DNA of 64,000 nucleotides from Helicobacter pylori (GCA_008032935.1 CP032039.1:868001-932000), one strand, 5' to 3'. Positions 9,377 through 18,654 are shown, counted from the first letter of the stretch. The notes: generated from the sequence alone by a model not told the origin. Numbers and translations are program-made.

Positions 9377-10105
9377 ATGGAAAAAGCTTATAAAATATTG
9401 AGTGTTCAAGAAAACGTTTCGCATAAAAAAGCTAAAGCTTTGATTGATTTGGGGTTAGTGAGTATAGGGGGGAAGAAATTGAGCATCGCCAGAAAGGAAT
9501 TACCCCAAAACACGCTTTTTAGCGTCCAAAAGGTTGAAAAACCCGGCGTGATTTTTGAAGATGAAAACATTCTAGCCCTTTTTAAACCCCCCTTTATAGA
9601 GAGCTATGATTTAATCTCTTTTTTCAAAGGTTGGGTTTTGTTGCACCGCTTGGATAAAGAAACAAGCGGGGTGATTTTATTGGTGAAAGAAAATTCAGAA
9701 TTCCACTTAAAAGCTAAAAAGGCTTTTAAAAATAGGGCGGTTAAAAAGGAGTATTTAGCTCTCGTTCAAGGGATTGTAGAAGAAGAGCGAGAAATCAACG
9801 CCCCCATTCTTACCATTAAAACCACTAAAGCTTTCAGTAAAATCTCTAAAAAAGGGCAAGAAGCGGTTACAATCATCACGCCCTTAAGAATCATCAACAA
9901 AAAAACCCTTTTAAAAGTGGGGATCAAAACCGGAAGAACCCACCAAATCAGAGTCCATTTAAAGCATATCAACCACCCCATTATAGGCGATACGCTTTAT
10001 AATAATGAGCCAGGTTCAGCCAAACGCTTGATGCTCCATGCGCATAAAATCGTGCTACTAGGGTATGAATTTGAAGCGATCCCCCCTAAAGAATTTGAAA
10101 TTTAA
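9377..10105 (+). CDS. RluA-family pseudouridine synthase
   Basis: A 242-residue RNA pseudouridine synthase. The catalytic motif H-R-L-D-K-E-T-S-G lies near residue 91 with the active-site Asp; the later G-R-T-H-Q-I-R-V-H-L and H-P-I-I-G-D blocks are typical of the RluA/RluD group. The N-terminal ~60 residues resemble an S4-type RNA-binding fold. Which uridine it modifies cannot be read from sequence. Corresponds to HP0956 by order. Shine-Dalgarno AAAGGA upstream. Confidence 0.92.
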   Translation: MEKAYKILSVQENVSHKKAKALIDLGLVSIGGKKLSIARKELPQNTLFSVQKVEKPGVIFEDENILALFKPPFIESYDLISFFKGWVLLHRLDKETSGVILLVKENSEFHLKAKKAFKNRAVKKEYLALVQGIVEEEREINAPILTIKTTKAFSKISKKGQEAVTIITPLRIINKKTLLKVGIKTGRTHQIRVHLKHINHPIIGDTLYNNEPGSAKRLMLHAHKIVLLGYEFEAIPPKEFEI

Positions 10106-10114
10106 GGATTGATT

Positions 10115-10954
10115 ATGAACGCTTGGAATACGATTTATGATCAATTTAACCCTATCGCTTTTAGTCTTGGCGGTATTGAAGTGCATTGGTATGGTTTGGC
10201 GTATGCGTGTGCGATTGTTATCGCATTTTACATGGCGTTAAGAATGATTCAAAAAGACCCCAAACGATTCCCCATTGAAAGGAAGGAATTTGAGAGTTAT
10301 TTTCTATGGGCGGAGCTTGGCATTGTGCTAGGGGCAAGGATAGGATACATTCTTATTTATGAGCCTAATTCTGGCTATTATTTGACGCATTTTTGGCAAA
10401 TCTTTAACCCCTTTGATAGCCATGGGAATTTTGTAGGCATTCGTGGGATGAGCTATCATGGGGGGCTAGTAGGGTTTTTGATCGCTTCGTATCTTTATAG
10501 CCGTAAGGATTTGAAAAAGCTTTTGATTTATTTGGATTTGATTGCGATCAGCCTGCCTTTAGGGTATGTTTTTGGGAGGATTGGGAATTTTTTAAATCAG
10601 GAGCTTGTGGGGAGGGTTGTCCCTAAAGACAGTCATTTAGGGCAAATCATAGGCATTATGGTGGATAACGAGTTGCGTTATCCCAGCCAATTGATTGAAG
10701 CGTTTTTAGAGGGGGTTATCGTGTTTTTAATGGTGATGTGGGCTAAAAAACACACCAAAACGCATGGGTTGCTCATCGTGGTTTATGGTTTGGGGTATTC
10801 CTTGATGCGCTTTATTGCGGAATTTTACAGAGAGCCGGATAGCCAAATGGGGGTTTATTTTTTAAATTTGAGCATGGGGCAGATTTTAAGCTTATTTATG
10901 GTAATTGTTTCGTTAGGGATTTTATTGTATGCTACAAAAATTCTAAAAAAATAA
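10115..10954 (+). CDS. lgt: prolipoprotein diacylglyceryl transferase, 3' end possibly shifted
   Basis: Lgt transfers diacylglycerol from phosphatidylglycerol to the lipobox Cys of prolipoproteins in the inner membrane. About seven hydrophobic segments are visible, with the signature around H-G-G-L-V-G-F and [10 protein letters not shown], and [10 protein letters not shown] near the end. ATG at 10115 is preferred over a TTG two codons earlier because AAGGA ends six bases before it. The frame ends at ATKILKK; if the A5 run at 10929-10933 were six A, it would continue as N-S-K-K-I-K-E-N-Q and stop over the rdxA ATG (AATGA), the coupling expected in this operon. The change affects only the tail. 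Confidence 0.93.
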   Translation: MNAWNTIYDQFNPIAFSLGGIEVHWYGLAYACAIVIAFYMALRMIQKDPKRFPIERKEFESYFLWAELGIVLGARIGYILIYEPNSGYYLTHFWQIFNPFDSHGNFVGIRGMSYHGGLVGFLIASYLYSRKDLKKLLIYLDLIAISLPLGYVFGRIGNFLNQELVGRVVPKDSHLGQIIGIMVDNELRYPSQLIEAFLEGVIVFLMVMWAKKHTKTHGLLIVVYGLGYSLMRFIAEFYREPDSQMGVYFLNLSMGQILSLFMVIVSLGILLYATKILKK

Positions 10955-10964
10955 AGGAAAATCA

Positions 10965-11639
10965 ATGAAATTTTTGGATCAAGAAAAAAGAAGACAATTA
11001 TTAAACGAACGCCATTCTTGCAAGATGTTTGATAGCCATTATGAGTTCTCTAGCACAGAGTTAGAAGAAATCGCTGAAATCGCCAGGCTATCGCCAAGCT
11101 CTTACAACACGCAGCCATGGCATTTTGTGATGGTTACTAATAAGGATTTAAAAAAACAAATTGCAGCACACAGCTATTTTAATGAAGAGATGATTAAAAG
11201 CGCTTCAGCGTTAATGGTGGTATGCTCTTTAAGACCCAGCGAGTTGTTACCACACGGCCATTACATGCAAAACCTTTACTCGGAGTCTTATAAGGCTAGA
11301 GTGATCCCCTCTTTTACTCAAATGCTTGGCGTGAGATTCAACCACAGCATGCAAAGATTAGAAAGCTATATTTTAGAGCAATGCTATATCGCTGTGGGGC
11401 AGATTTGCATGGGCGTGAGCTTAATGGGATTGGATAGTTGCATTATTGGAGGCTTTGATCCTTTAAAGGTGAGCGAAGTTTTAGAAGAGCGTATCAATAA
11501 GCCTAAAATCGCATGCTTGATCGCTTTGGGTAAGAGGGTGGCAGAAGCGAGCCAAAAATCAAGAAAATCAAAAGTTGATGCAATATACTTGGTTGTGATT
11601 AAACAAAATCAAAAACTTTTTAACTATAATCAAACCTAA
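10965..11639 (+). CDS. rdxA: oxygen-insensitive NADPH nitroreductase RdxA with frameshifted C-terminus
   Basis: RdxA is the FMN nitroreductase that reduces metronidazole to its toxic form; loss causes resistance. Residues 1-207 follow the family, including R-H-S-C-K and S-S-Y-N-T-Q-P-W. The reference protein as I recall it ends D-A-I-T-W-L at residue 210. Here an extra base within 11583-11586 changes this to D-A-I-Y-L-V and reading runs on to 224 residues. The expected TGA at 11596-11598 is still present in the other frame. The extension covers the -10 box of the next gene, another sign that it is not ancestral. Asn59, Ser106, Ala111 and Thr118 also differ from my memory of 26695 (Asp, Pro, Val, Ala); several of these are common polymorphisms. 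Activity cannot be judged from sequence. Confidence 0.93.
   Translation: MKFLDQEKRRQLLNERHSCKMFDSHYEFSSTELEEIAEIARLSPSSYNTQPWHFVMVTNKDLKKQIAAHSYFNEEMIKSASALMVVCSLRPSELLPHGHYMQNLYSESYKARVIPSFTQMLGVRFNHSMQRLESYILEQCYIAVGQICMGVSLMGLDSCIIGGFDPLKVSEVLEERINKPKIACLIALGKRVAEASQKSRKSKVDAIYLVVIKQNQKLFNYNQT
11625..11630 (+). promoter_or_regulatory. -10 element (TATAAT) for the secreted-protein gene
   Basis: Perfect TATAAT 33 bases before the TTG start at 11663, giving a start of transcription near 11637. It lies inside the extended rdxA frame. Confidence 0.6.
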
Positions 11640-11662
11640 ATTAAAGTTTAAGGAGTGGTATT

Positions 11663-12229
11663 TTGTTTAAAAGAATGGTTTTAATCGCTCTTTTAGGGGT
11701 GTTTTCAAGCGTTTCATTAAGCACTAAGAGTCTTTTAAGAGATGATGGGATTTTAGTCTCTGATTTAAAGGGCATGAAATCAGAACTGTCTGATGCTCCC
11801 GCTTGGGTTTTTGAAGACCCTAAAGTCCCCTACGAAGAAATGGGCGTGGCGTATATCCCTGTTAATAATAAATATTTAGGGATTGAGCAAGCGACCTTAA
11901 ACGCTAAATTGAGCTTGATCGTGGTTTTTCATGAAATCATGTTGAAGTATAAAAAACGCTTCATGGAGCAATTCCATGAGTCCGAGCAAACGGCTACGAA
12001 TATCAGCTACGCTATCTATAATTACCTAGCGACTAAGATTCAAGTAGCCTACACCTATACGAATTTAAAATCGGAGGTGGCTGTGGTGAAAATCAAGCTA
12101 GTGGGTTGTCAGATTGAGCAAATCAAAAGGTATTTAAAAGCGAGCGTTGAAAACCTTAACGATAATGAAATCGCTTACATCGCTAAGGTCGCTCAAAAAG
12201 AATTCGGTAGCGTTTGTGCATTAAGGTAG
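11663..12229 (+). CDS. secreted protein of unknown function (HP0953-like)
   Basis: 188 residues starting at a TTG that has a strong AAGGAG eight bases upstream. Residues 1-20 form a signal peptide (Lys-Arg, then a hydrophobic core) without a lipobox Cys, so a periplasmic or surface protein is likely. The remainder is mixed alpha/beta with two Cys (near 150 and 186) that could pair. It resembles LPP20-type small exported proteins of Helicobacter in size and style only. It has its own promoter inside the 3' end of rdxA. Function not recognised. Confidence 0.75.
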   Translation: MFKRMVLIALLGVFSSVSLSTKSLLRDDGILVSDLKGMKSELSDAPAWVFEDPKVPYEEMGVAYIPVNNKYLGIEQATLNAKLSLIVVFHEIMLKYKKRFMEQFHESEQTATNISYAIYNYLATKIQVAYTYTNLKSEVAVVKIKLVGCQIEQIKRYLKASVENLNDNEIAYIAKVAQKEFGSVCALR

Positions 12230-12231
12230 TT

Positions 12232-12888
12232 TTATAGTATTCTAGCGAGCATGTTTAGGGCATGCTCTACGCTTTTATTTTGAATACTCTCTCTGTCCCC
12301 TTTAAAAAAACAACGATCAATGAAAGCTTGAGATCCTAACTTTTGCGCACCAATATAAATCGTGCCTACCGGATTAGCCTTACTCCCCCCATTAGGGCCA
12401 GCCACCCCACTGATCGCCAGCGCTAAATCCACTTTAAAATTGAAAAACACGCCTGATAGCATTTCTTTCACGCATTCTTCGCTATAAACCCCAAAGACTT
12501 TTAAAGTCGTGGCATTGACTTTCAATAATTCGCGCTTAACCTCTTCACTATAACACACAACACCCCCCATAAAAACCGCTGAAGCCCCGCTAATGGAAGT
12601 GAATGCATGCGATAATAACCCCCCAGAGCAGCTTTCAGCCACCGCCATTTTTAAATCTAAAGATTTCAAGCGCTCTATTAAAGCGTTTGCGCTTTTTTGA
12701 TGATCGTCTAATTCCACAATATTGGAGTTAAAAAGCGTTTTAAGATAGATTCTTGCTTGTTTGATATTCTTGCCTTTTAATTCAATGCAATCTTCTTTGA
12801 CTTGAGCGAGAATGTCTAATCGTTTCAATTCTTTTTCAATCAAAATAAAACCGCTCTCATTATCCATATTCAAAAATTTAAATTTCAT
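12232..12888 (-). CDS. pncC: CinA C-terminal domain protein / nicotinamide-nucleotide amidohydrolase
   Basis: The C-terminal ~160 residues are a CinA/PncC domain: M-A-V-A-E-S-C-S-G-G-L-L near residue 80 supplies the family's nucleophile region, followed by G-G-V-V-C-Y-S and A-I-S-G-V-A-G-P-N-G-G. PncC deamidates nicotinamide mononucleotide in NAD salvage. The N-terminal ~70 residues are extra and not the MoeA-like domain of full CinA. Its 3' end converges on the HP0953-like gene with a two-base gap. It starts ten bases after recO. Confidence 0.85.
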   Translation of the reverse strand: MKFKFLNMDNESGFILIEKELKRLDILAQVKEDCIELKGKNIKQARIYLKTLFNSNIVELDDHQKSANALIERLKSLDLKMAVAESCSGGLLSHAFTSISGASAVFMGGVVCYSEEVKRELLKVNATTLKVFGVYSEECVKEMLSGVFFNFKVDLALAISGVAGPNGGSKANPVGTIYIGAQKLGSQAFIDRCFFKGDRESIQNKSVEHALNMLARIL

Positions 12889-12898
12889 CTTTAACCTT

Positions 12899-13513
12899 TC
12901 AAAACCCTAAATTCAGCGTGCGCCATAATTCTTCCACTTCTTCTAATTCTAAATCAATCGTGCTTTGAGTGCAAAAAAAAGCTTGGATTTTTTCTAAATC
13001 TAAGCTTTTAGCTTTCAAACAAGAGGGGTGTGCTAAAACAAACCCTTGCGCTAAAGCGACAGAACGCTCTAATTTTGCATCGCATAAAAAACAAGAATTG
13101 TAACTTTGCAAGCGCCCTTCAAAATTCAAAAGCGTTGCATACATTTCTAAAATCACTCTTAAGGGGTGCTGTTTGGAGAGTTTGTTAGCCCCATCATCTA
13201 AAGTGTCAAAATAGATGCTATCCAAAGAATGCACGCCCTCTAAATGCCTAAACAAGAGGGCGCAAAAGCGTTGCCAAAAAAACAAGCGCTCCATTTCTCT
13301 TTCCCAAATATAGCCTAAATGCAAAATATTTCTTAACTTGGGTAAAAATTTATCATCGTTTTCTTCTTCAAAATCAATTTTACGCCCCACATTCAGCACG
13401 CTATGGCGTTTGCCATAGAAACGATAGAGGGTTTTGAGTTGGTTTTTGGTTAAAACGCGCACGATCAAATCTTCATCTCTTATGCTTTGTGTTTGTAAAA
13501 GAAACCCTTGCAT
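12899..13513 (-). CDS. recO: DNA repair protein RecO (epsilonproteobacterial type)
   Basis: 204 residues from ATG 13513. M-Q-G-F-L-L-Q-T-Q-S-I-R-D-E-D opens like the RecO OB fold; a Cys pair (C-F-L-C) and a later Cys sit where RecO has its zinc site. RecO anneals SSB-coated strands and loads RecA with RecR, which lies at 35963. A longer frame from TTG 13549 is unlikely because the predicted -10 box (13539-13544) places the transcript start close to 13531. Epsilonproteobacterial RecO is divergent; gene order supports the call. Confidence 0.82.
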   Translation of the reverse strand: MQGFLLQTQSIRDEDLIVRVLTKNQLKTLYRFYGKRHSVLNVGRKIDFEEENDDKFLPKLRNILHLGYIWEREMERLFFWQRFCALLFRHLEGVHSLDSIYFDTLDDGANKLSKQHPLRVILEMYATLLNFEGRLQSYNSCFLCDAKLERSVALAQGFVLAHPSCLKAKSLDLEKIQAFFCTQSTIDLELEEVEELWRTLNLGF

Positions 13514-13538
13514 CGCTACTCTTAAGCTAATTTGGTTT

Positions 13539-13544
13539 ATTATA
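13539..13544 (-). promoter_or_regulatory. -10 element (TATAAT) for recO-pncC
   Basis: Minus-strand TATAAT about 26 bases upstream of the recO ATG, divergent from the accD promoter 15 bases away. Confidence 0.5.
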
Positions 13545-13557
13545 AGCAAAACTTGGA

Positions 13558-13563
13558 TACAAT
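13558..13563 (+). promoter_or_regulatory. -10 element (TACAAT) for accD
   Basis: GGATACAAT lies 31 bases before the accD ATG, back to back with the recO promoter. Confidence 0.5.
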
Positions 13564-13593
13564 CCTAATAAAACTGCAAAATTAAGGAAAGAC

Positions 13594-14463
13594 ATGGGAT
13601 TTGCAGATTTCTTTAAAAATTTTAAGATCAATAAATTGCGGACAGCACCAAGTAAGGAAGAACAGCCAAGCCATTGGGTGAAATGCCCTAAATGTTATGC
13701 GTTAATGTATCATAAAGAAGTGTTTAGTAAATACAGCGTGTGTTTGAAATGCCATTACCATTTCCGCATGAACGCAACTGAAAGGATTGAATTTTTATGC
13801 GATGTGGGGAGTTTTGAAGAGTTTGACAAGCACTTACGGCCTAATGATCCTTTAAATTTCGTGGATAAAGAGAGCTATAAGCAACGCATTAAAAAATACG
13901 AAAAAAGGACTAACCGCCCAAGCTCCGTGATCAGCGGTGAGGCTAAAATTAATCGCATGCCTTTGCAGATCGTGGTGTTTGATTTTAGCTTTATGGGGGG
14001 GAGTTTAGGCTCTGTGGAAGGCGAAAAGATCGTAAGAGCGATCAATCGTGCGGTCGCTAAAAAAGAAGCGTTATTGATCGTTTCAGCGAGTGGGGGGGCT
14101 AGGATGCAAGAATCCACTTATTCGCTCATGCAAATGGCTAAAACGAGCGCGGCTTTGAACCGATTGAGTGAGGCCAAACTCCCTTTCATTTCGCTCTTAA
14201 GCGATCCCACTTATGGGGGCGTTAGTGCGTCTTTTGCTTTTTTAGGGGATCTTATTATCGCAGAGCCAGGGGCGATGATAGGTTTTGCAGGGCCTAGGGT
14301 GATTAAACAAACCATAGGGGCGGATTTGCCTGAGGGCTTTCAAACGGCGGAATTTTTATTAGAACATGGCTTGATTGATATGATTGTGCATAGGAAGGAT
14401 TTGAAGAAGACTTTGAGCGATCTCATCGCTATGATGACCCATAAGACTTCAAAGATTTTTTAA
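13594..14463 (+). CDS. accD: acetyl-CoA carboxylase carboxyltransferase subunit beta
   Basis: AccD forms, with AccA, the carboxyltransferase that moves CO2 from biotin to acetyl-CoA, the first step of fatty acid synthesis. The 289 residues show the N-terminal four-Cys zinc ribbon (C-P-K-C near residue 31 and C-L-K-C near 50) and the crotonase-like core with A-S-G-G-A-R-M-Q-E and P-T-Y-G-G-V-S-A-S-F. AAGGAAAG precedes the ATG. rlmH follows 13 bases later. Confidence 0.96.
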   Translation: MGFADFFKNFKINKLRTAPSKEEQPSHWVKCPKCYALMYHKEVFSKYSVCLKCHYHFRMNATERIEFLCDVGSFEEFDKHLRPNDPLNFVDKESYKQRIKKYEKRTNRPSSVISGEAKINRMPLQIVVFDFSFMGGSLGSVEGEKIVRAINRAVAKKEALLIVSASGGARMQESTYSLMQMAKTSAALNRLSEAKLPFISLLSDPTYGGVSASFAFLGDLIIAEPGAMIGFAGPRVIKQTIGADLPEGFQTAEFLLEHGLIDMIVHRKDLKKTLSDLIAMMTHKTSKIF

Positions 14464-14476
14464 AGTTTTAACATTG

Positions 14477-14929
14477 ATGCGTTGCGTGGTGTATTCTATC
14501 GCTAAAAGTTCGCCCCTAGATTTGGTGAAAAGCTATCAAAAGCAATGCAAGCGATTTGATTGCGAGTTGGAATTAGTGGATTTGTTCCCTAAAAATACCG
14601 CCAACGCTCAAAAAGTTTCTAAAGAACTCGCTCAAAAAAGCTACTCTCTAGCCTTTGAGCCGTATTTAAACCCTAAGGCAAAAAATATTGCCTTACACCC
14701 TGAAGCTCAAAGGGGCGACAGCTTTGCGTTTAGTAAAATGTTAGAAAATCATCTTAATATTAATTTTTTTATCGCTGGAGCGTATGGGTTTGAAGAAAAG
14801 TTTTTAAAGGATTGTCAAGCTTGGAGTTTGAGCGAGATGACTTTTAGCCATGAAGTGGCTAAAATTGTCTTGTGCGAGCAAATTTATAGGGCTTTGAGCA
14901 TTATTTTTAAGCATCCATACCACAAATAG
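14477..14929 (+). CDS. rlmH: 23S rRNA m3-pseudouridine-1915 methyltransferase
   Basis: A 150-residue SPOUT-fold protein. The C-terminus (M-T-F-S-H-E-V-A-K-I-V-L-C-E-Q-I-Y-R-A, then H-P-Y-H) matches the knotted end of RlmH, which methylates pseudouridine 1915 in helix 69 of 23S rRNA using SAM. The A-G-A-Y-G-F segment replaces the family's G-G-x-x-G-F. Start at ATG 14477 rather than TTG 14474; the ribosome site is weak, suggesting coupling to accD. HP0949 by order. Confidence 0.88.
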   Translation: MRCVVYSIAKSSPLDLVKSYQKQCKRFDCELELVDLFPKNTANAQKVSKELAQKSYSLAFEPYLNPKAKNIALHPEAQRGDSFAFSKMLENHLNINFFIAGAYGFEEKFLKDCQAWSLSEMTFSHEVAKIVLCEQIYRALSIIFKHPYHK

Positions 14930-14938
14930 GAGGTGCGC

Positions 14939-15952
14939 ATGCGTTTTTACATTATCTTTACATTTTTATTTATTGTGGGTTTTGGTGTGTTTGTTTATAG
15001 TATTGATCCGCAAGCTTACGCCTTTAATTTAGGGAGCTACAGCTTTAATCTTCCCATTGCGGTATGGCTTATGGGCGTTTTAGGCATGTTTGCTTTTTTT
15101 TCATGGGTTTTTTTATTCAAGCACAATCTCAGCCATAAAATCCGCTTATACCACGAAAAAAGGGATTTTGACAAATTGCTCAAACAAATCCTATCCCAAG
15201 ACACTCAAAAGACTTTTTTAAAAACGAAATTTAAAAGCGATCTCGCTAAAAACCTCTCCCAGATCTTAGCCCGCTATGATTTAAAAGCTGATTTAAACAC
15301 GCCAAGTAGCGGGTGTGAAAAAGTGGATAACCTTTTTAAACATTACCACAATATAGAAAATAACACCCTTGAGCCTAAAGATCACGCTAAACATTCGTTA
15401 GCTTATGAGCATGCTTATTTTTCTAAACGCTTGAAAGCTTTCATTCATAACGATTTAAAAAACGCCTTTGAAGTTTTAACAAACGCGCAAATCCCCTTGG
15501 AATTACGCCGCTACGCTTTTATAGAAATCGCCCAAAAAGGCAGCAAAAAAGAGGTTTTAAAGGCTTTGAATGCGATGCAAGAGAACTTGGATAAAGAGTG
15601 CGTGAAGTCTTTTTTAAAAGCCTTTTTTGAAAAATCTTTAAACACAGACACTTTAAAGATTTCAGAGCTTTGCAAAAAGGTGGGTTATGACAAGAACGAT
15701 TATTTGAAGCTTGCGCAAAAAGCGCAAAAATTTCTTGTCCCCGATCAATGGTTCCAGTTTTTTGAGATTTTAAGCCAAGAAGACGATAAGGCGCAAAAAG
15801 CCTTTTTATTCGTGTTGTTAGAATTAGAAATGAACGATCTCGCTAAGGAGCATCTAGCGGTTTTATCTTTTGAAGAATACATGCTTTTAAACGCCTACAT
15901 GGATTTGAAACAAGAGCATAAAAAAGCCTATAAGTTGGAAGCGTTTTTGTAG
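14939..15952 (+). CDS. membrane protein of unknown function (HP0948-like)
   Basis: 337 residues with two N-terminal membrane segments (about residues 3-22 and 40-62), then a cytoplasmic helical region with TPR-like helix pairs. The start is fixed by a perfect AGGAGG at 14928-14933: it overlaps an upstream GTG at 14933, so the ATG at 14939 must be used. The stop follows a T5 run, after which a short open stretch continues in another frame to a TGA near 16050, so the original C-terminus may have been longer. No function recognised. Confidence 0.7.
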   Translation: MRFYIIFTFLFIVGFGVFVYSIDPQAYAFNLGSYSFNLPIAVWLMGVLGMFAFFSWVFLFKHNLSHKIRLYHEKRDFDKLLKQILSQDTQKTFLKTKFKSDLAKNLSQILARYDLKADLNTPSSGCEKVDNLFKHYHNIENNTLEPKDHAKHSLAYEHAYFSKRLKAFIHNDLKNAFEVLTNAQIPLELRRYAFIEIAQKGSKKEVLKALNAMQENLDKECVKSFLKAFFEKSLNTDTLKISELCKKVGYDKNDYLKLAQKAQKFLVPDQWFQFFEILSQEDDKAQKAFLFVLLELEMNDLAKEHLAVLSFEEYMLLNAYMDLKQEHKKAYKLEAFL

Positions 15953-16355
15953 GGGGTTTGTTTTGTTTCATGGCTTTAGGGCAGATAGAAATAGATGGTT
16001 GCAAAAAATTCAAGAAATGGGCTAATGGAGTCGCTCTTAGTGCCAAATGACAAGAGAAAAGACGCTAATGCTTTAAACCTTGATGAAACTAACCCTAAAA
16101 GAAACAATTAAAGCCAAAAATACGCTTTAACCCGCCATAAAAAGTTTTAGTAACCCGTATTTGATGAAAACAGAGCTTTTTTATTTTTTAAATTTTTTAT
16201 GAATTTTATCCGTCTTTTAAAAATACTTTGCTCAATCAATACAACAAAAGAGTTTTAAGAAGATTTAAAAAAAGGGCTAAAAAATAAATTTGTGCTTTTA
16301 AAAGATGATATTTTAAAAGACGATAAGGGTATTAAAGAATACCCCAAATAACGCT
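15953..16355. other. decayed intergenic region
   Basis: No intact gene. Short open fragments occur on the plus strand: one from ATG 15970 to a TGA near 16050, and Lys-rich fragments with in-frame stops before the TAA at about 16348-16350. Codon use in these is H. pylori-like, so this is probably the remains of one or two genes, but I cannot name them. Confidence 0.4.
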
Positions 16356-16750
16356 TTAAAAACGCACCACCATAGTGGCCATGTATGAACCTGATTTGAA
16401 GTTGCTAGGAGCACCTTCGGGCAATTTGATATGGAAATACTTTTGACAACCATTAACCGCTTTTTCATAATTTTTAGTGAAAGAATGGTGATGGCGGTTT
16501 TCTAAAGGCCCTTTCATGTGTTTGCTCATCAACGCAGAATGCTTTAATTTGACAAATAAAAGCAAGTTTTCACCGAACAACGATTTCATCGTGAAAGCGA
16601 ACGCTCGTTTATAAAATGTCCGTTTGTCAATATCAATCCCAATAATCCCACTTCCAGCCGAATAGACCGAAGGTTTTGAATACAACTTCAGATCATCGCC
16701 ACTCAAAACGCTTAACAAAATCCCTAAACTTATTAGTGTCCTAACCCCAT
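16356..16750 (-). pseudogene. small outer-membrane protein, frame broken just after the start
   Basis: An open frame of 120 residues ends in M-V-V-R-F, the terminal Phe of an H. pylori outer-membrane beta-strand. It lacks a normal start. Just upstream, an ATG at 16750 with a strong Shine-Dalgarno (AAGGAAAG) is one base out of frame and stops after five codons. If the G4 run at 16745-16748 were G5, the protein would begin M-G-V-R-T-L-I-S-L-G-I-L-L-S-V-L-S-G, a good signal peptide, and continue as a 131-residue exported protein. Function unknown; either a real loss of one G or a sequence error. Confidence 0.6.
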
Positions 16751-17034
16751 TTTCTTTCCTTAAGATATAACATTATCCGTATGTTTAACAGATAAGGAAA
16801 TTTAACTTAAAACACCTTAACGATTGATTAAAAAATTAAAAAAAATGTATTTTTTTAAAAAGCGTTACGATTTAGAGGTTTGTGAAGATTTTTATAATTG
16901 GTGGTTATTTTTGAATAACTTTTTTTAATTGATTGATAATGAAATAAGACTCTTTTTTAATCCAATAGGGATCGCTAAAACCTTATTTTAATTTTAAAAA
17001 ATGGGATTTTTAAATTTTTAGGTCAATGCCCAAT
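16751..17034. other. AT-rich intergenic region
   Basis: Between the small OMP gene and the nhaC 3' end. Only AT-rich sequence with runs of A and T is visible. It should hold the OMP promoter on the minus strand, but no clear TATAAT is evident. No gene seen. Confidence 0.4.
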
Positions 17035-18525
17035 TCAAGTTTTTAGATTTTCACCATACAACCTTTTTAAAAGATAAAACACCCCCACAAGCAAAGCCAC
17101 ACCGATTAAAAGAGCGAGTAAGTGGGAATGCATAAAACTTGCCACCCCCAAACTCACCGCACTACAAAGCATCGCAATAGTCGCATAAGGGAGTTGCGTG
17201 ATGAAATGGCTTTGCACCGAACACCCTGCCCCCGTAGCTGATAGTATAGTCGTGTCAGAAATGGGGCTTGTGTGATCGCCATAAACCGCCCCAGAAAGGA
17301 TTGCTGAAACAATCAAAATAATATCGCTTTCATTGGCCATGCCCGCTCCAATGGGCAGCATGATTGCAAACGCTCCCCAGCTTGTTCCAGTAGAAAAGGC
17401 GATAAACCCAGAGATTAAAAAAAAGATTAAAGGCATATACGCACCTCCCCCACTATTTAAAAACCCCTTGCTGATGTGGGCCAAGTAAAGCCCTGTTTGA
17501 GCGTCGTCTCTGATCACAGGCCCAATAGCCCAAGCGAGCGTTAAGACTAATATCGCCGGCCCCACACTCTTAAAGCCATCCAACATGAGTTTAAAAAAAC
17601 TCCCTTTTTCTAAAAACTTATAAGCTAAAAGATAGGTGATAATGAGCGAAAACAGCCCCCCATAAAAGAGCGAAAAACTCGCATCAGTGTTTTTTAAGAT
17701 CACTCCTGTATAAAAAATCAATGATGAAATGGACGCAATCAATAATAAAATGGAAAGGGGTAACAGGCTTAAGGGGGCTAGTTTTGAAGAGCTTTCTTCT
17801 TGTTCGCTATAAAAATCCTTCACGCCTATGTTTTGATACTTTCTCATGCTAGGGAGGTTGATTTGCCATAAAATAGTGAGAAAGACTGCAATGAGCGCAA
17901 AAATCGCATAATAATTACTGCTTAAGCTTTGCACAAGCACCAAAAAACTATCTTTTAATAAGGGTGAGCTGTCGTTATTCATGATCCCCATAATATACGC
18001 CCCCCAGCTAGAAATAGGGACTAATAAGCACACCGGCGCTGAAGTGGAATCTATGATATAAGCCAAGCGCTCTCGTGTGGAGTTATGAGCGTCGTTTAAA
18101 GATTTTGAGATTTGCCCCACGGTTAGGGCGTTAAAATAATCATCTACAAAAATAATAATGCCTGAAAAAAAAGCGATAAATTCGGGGGTTTTAGCGTTTT
18201 TAGAGTATTTTTTAGCTTTTTTGACAAAGTTCTGCACGCTACCGGATTTTAAAATCACCTGGCTTAAGATGCCTAAAAAGATTAAAAACCCAAAAACATA
18301 AAGGTTGGAAAGATTGAAATGAAGCCCCTTTTCTGGCTCGTAAGTGTAAAAAACGGAAGTGATTTTATGATAAATATATTCTACGAGTTGGGAAAGGTGT
18401 AACGAATGCATTAAAACAGCGCTCACTAAAATGCCCACAAACAACGAGAGCGCGACTCTTTTAGTGAAAACCACCATTAAAATAACGCTAATAGGAACAA
18501 TAAGACTTGATGCTGACAATCCCAC
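17035..18525 (-). CDS. nhaC: NhaC-family Na+/H+ antiporter
   Basis: A 496-residue inner-membrane transporter with about 11-12 hydrophobic segments. NhaC-family features include I-I-F-V-D-D-Y-F-N-A-L-T-V-G near residue 125, a second half with F-S-T-G-T-S-W-G-A-F and G-D-H-T-S-P-I-S-D-T-T. It probably exchanges H+ for Na+ or an amine/organic acid pair; exact substrate is not readable. Start is GTG with AAAGGATT nine bases upstream. It lies downstream of the tRNA cluster on the same strand, about 130 bases away. Confidence 0.88.
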   Translation of the reverse strand: MGLSASSLIVPISVILMVVFTKRVALSLFVGILVSAVLMHSLHLSQLVEYIYHKITSVFYTYEPEKGLHFNLSNLYVFGFLIFLGILSQVILKSGSVQNFVKKAKKYSKNAKTPEFIAFFSGIIIFVDDYFNALTVGQISKSLNDAHNSTRERLAYIIDSTSAPVCLLVPISSWGAYIMGIMNNDSSPLLKDSFLVLVQSLSSNYYAIFALIAVFLTILWQINLPSMRKYQNIGVKDFYSEQEESSSKLAPLSLLPLSILLLIASISSLIFYTGVILKNTDASFSLFYGGLFSLIITYLLAYKFLEKGSFFKLMLDGFKSVGPAILVLTLAWAIGPVIRDDAQTGLYLAHISKGFLNSGGGAYMPLIFFLISGFIAFSTGTSWGAFAIMLPIGAGMANESDIILIVSAILSGAVYGDHTSPISDTTILSATGAGCSVQSHFITQLPYATIAMLCSAVSLGVASFMHSHLLALLIGVALLVGVFYLLKRLYGENLKT

Positions 18526-18654
18526 CGAATAAAATCCTTTAAACTAATCTTTAAATTTCAATTAAAAGAGACAATCAATATTCACAAAATTCTTTATTAA
18601 TTAAAAGAAGAGATGAATTTGCCAAAACAAATCGCTTAAAAGATTTTAATCAAG

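Noticed and set aside
13514..13549. TTG start for recO
   Set aside because: It lies upstream of the likely transcript start and precedes the normal family N-terminus.
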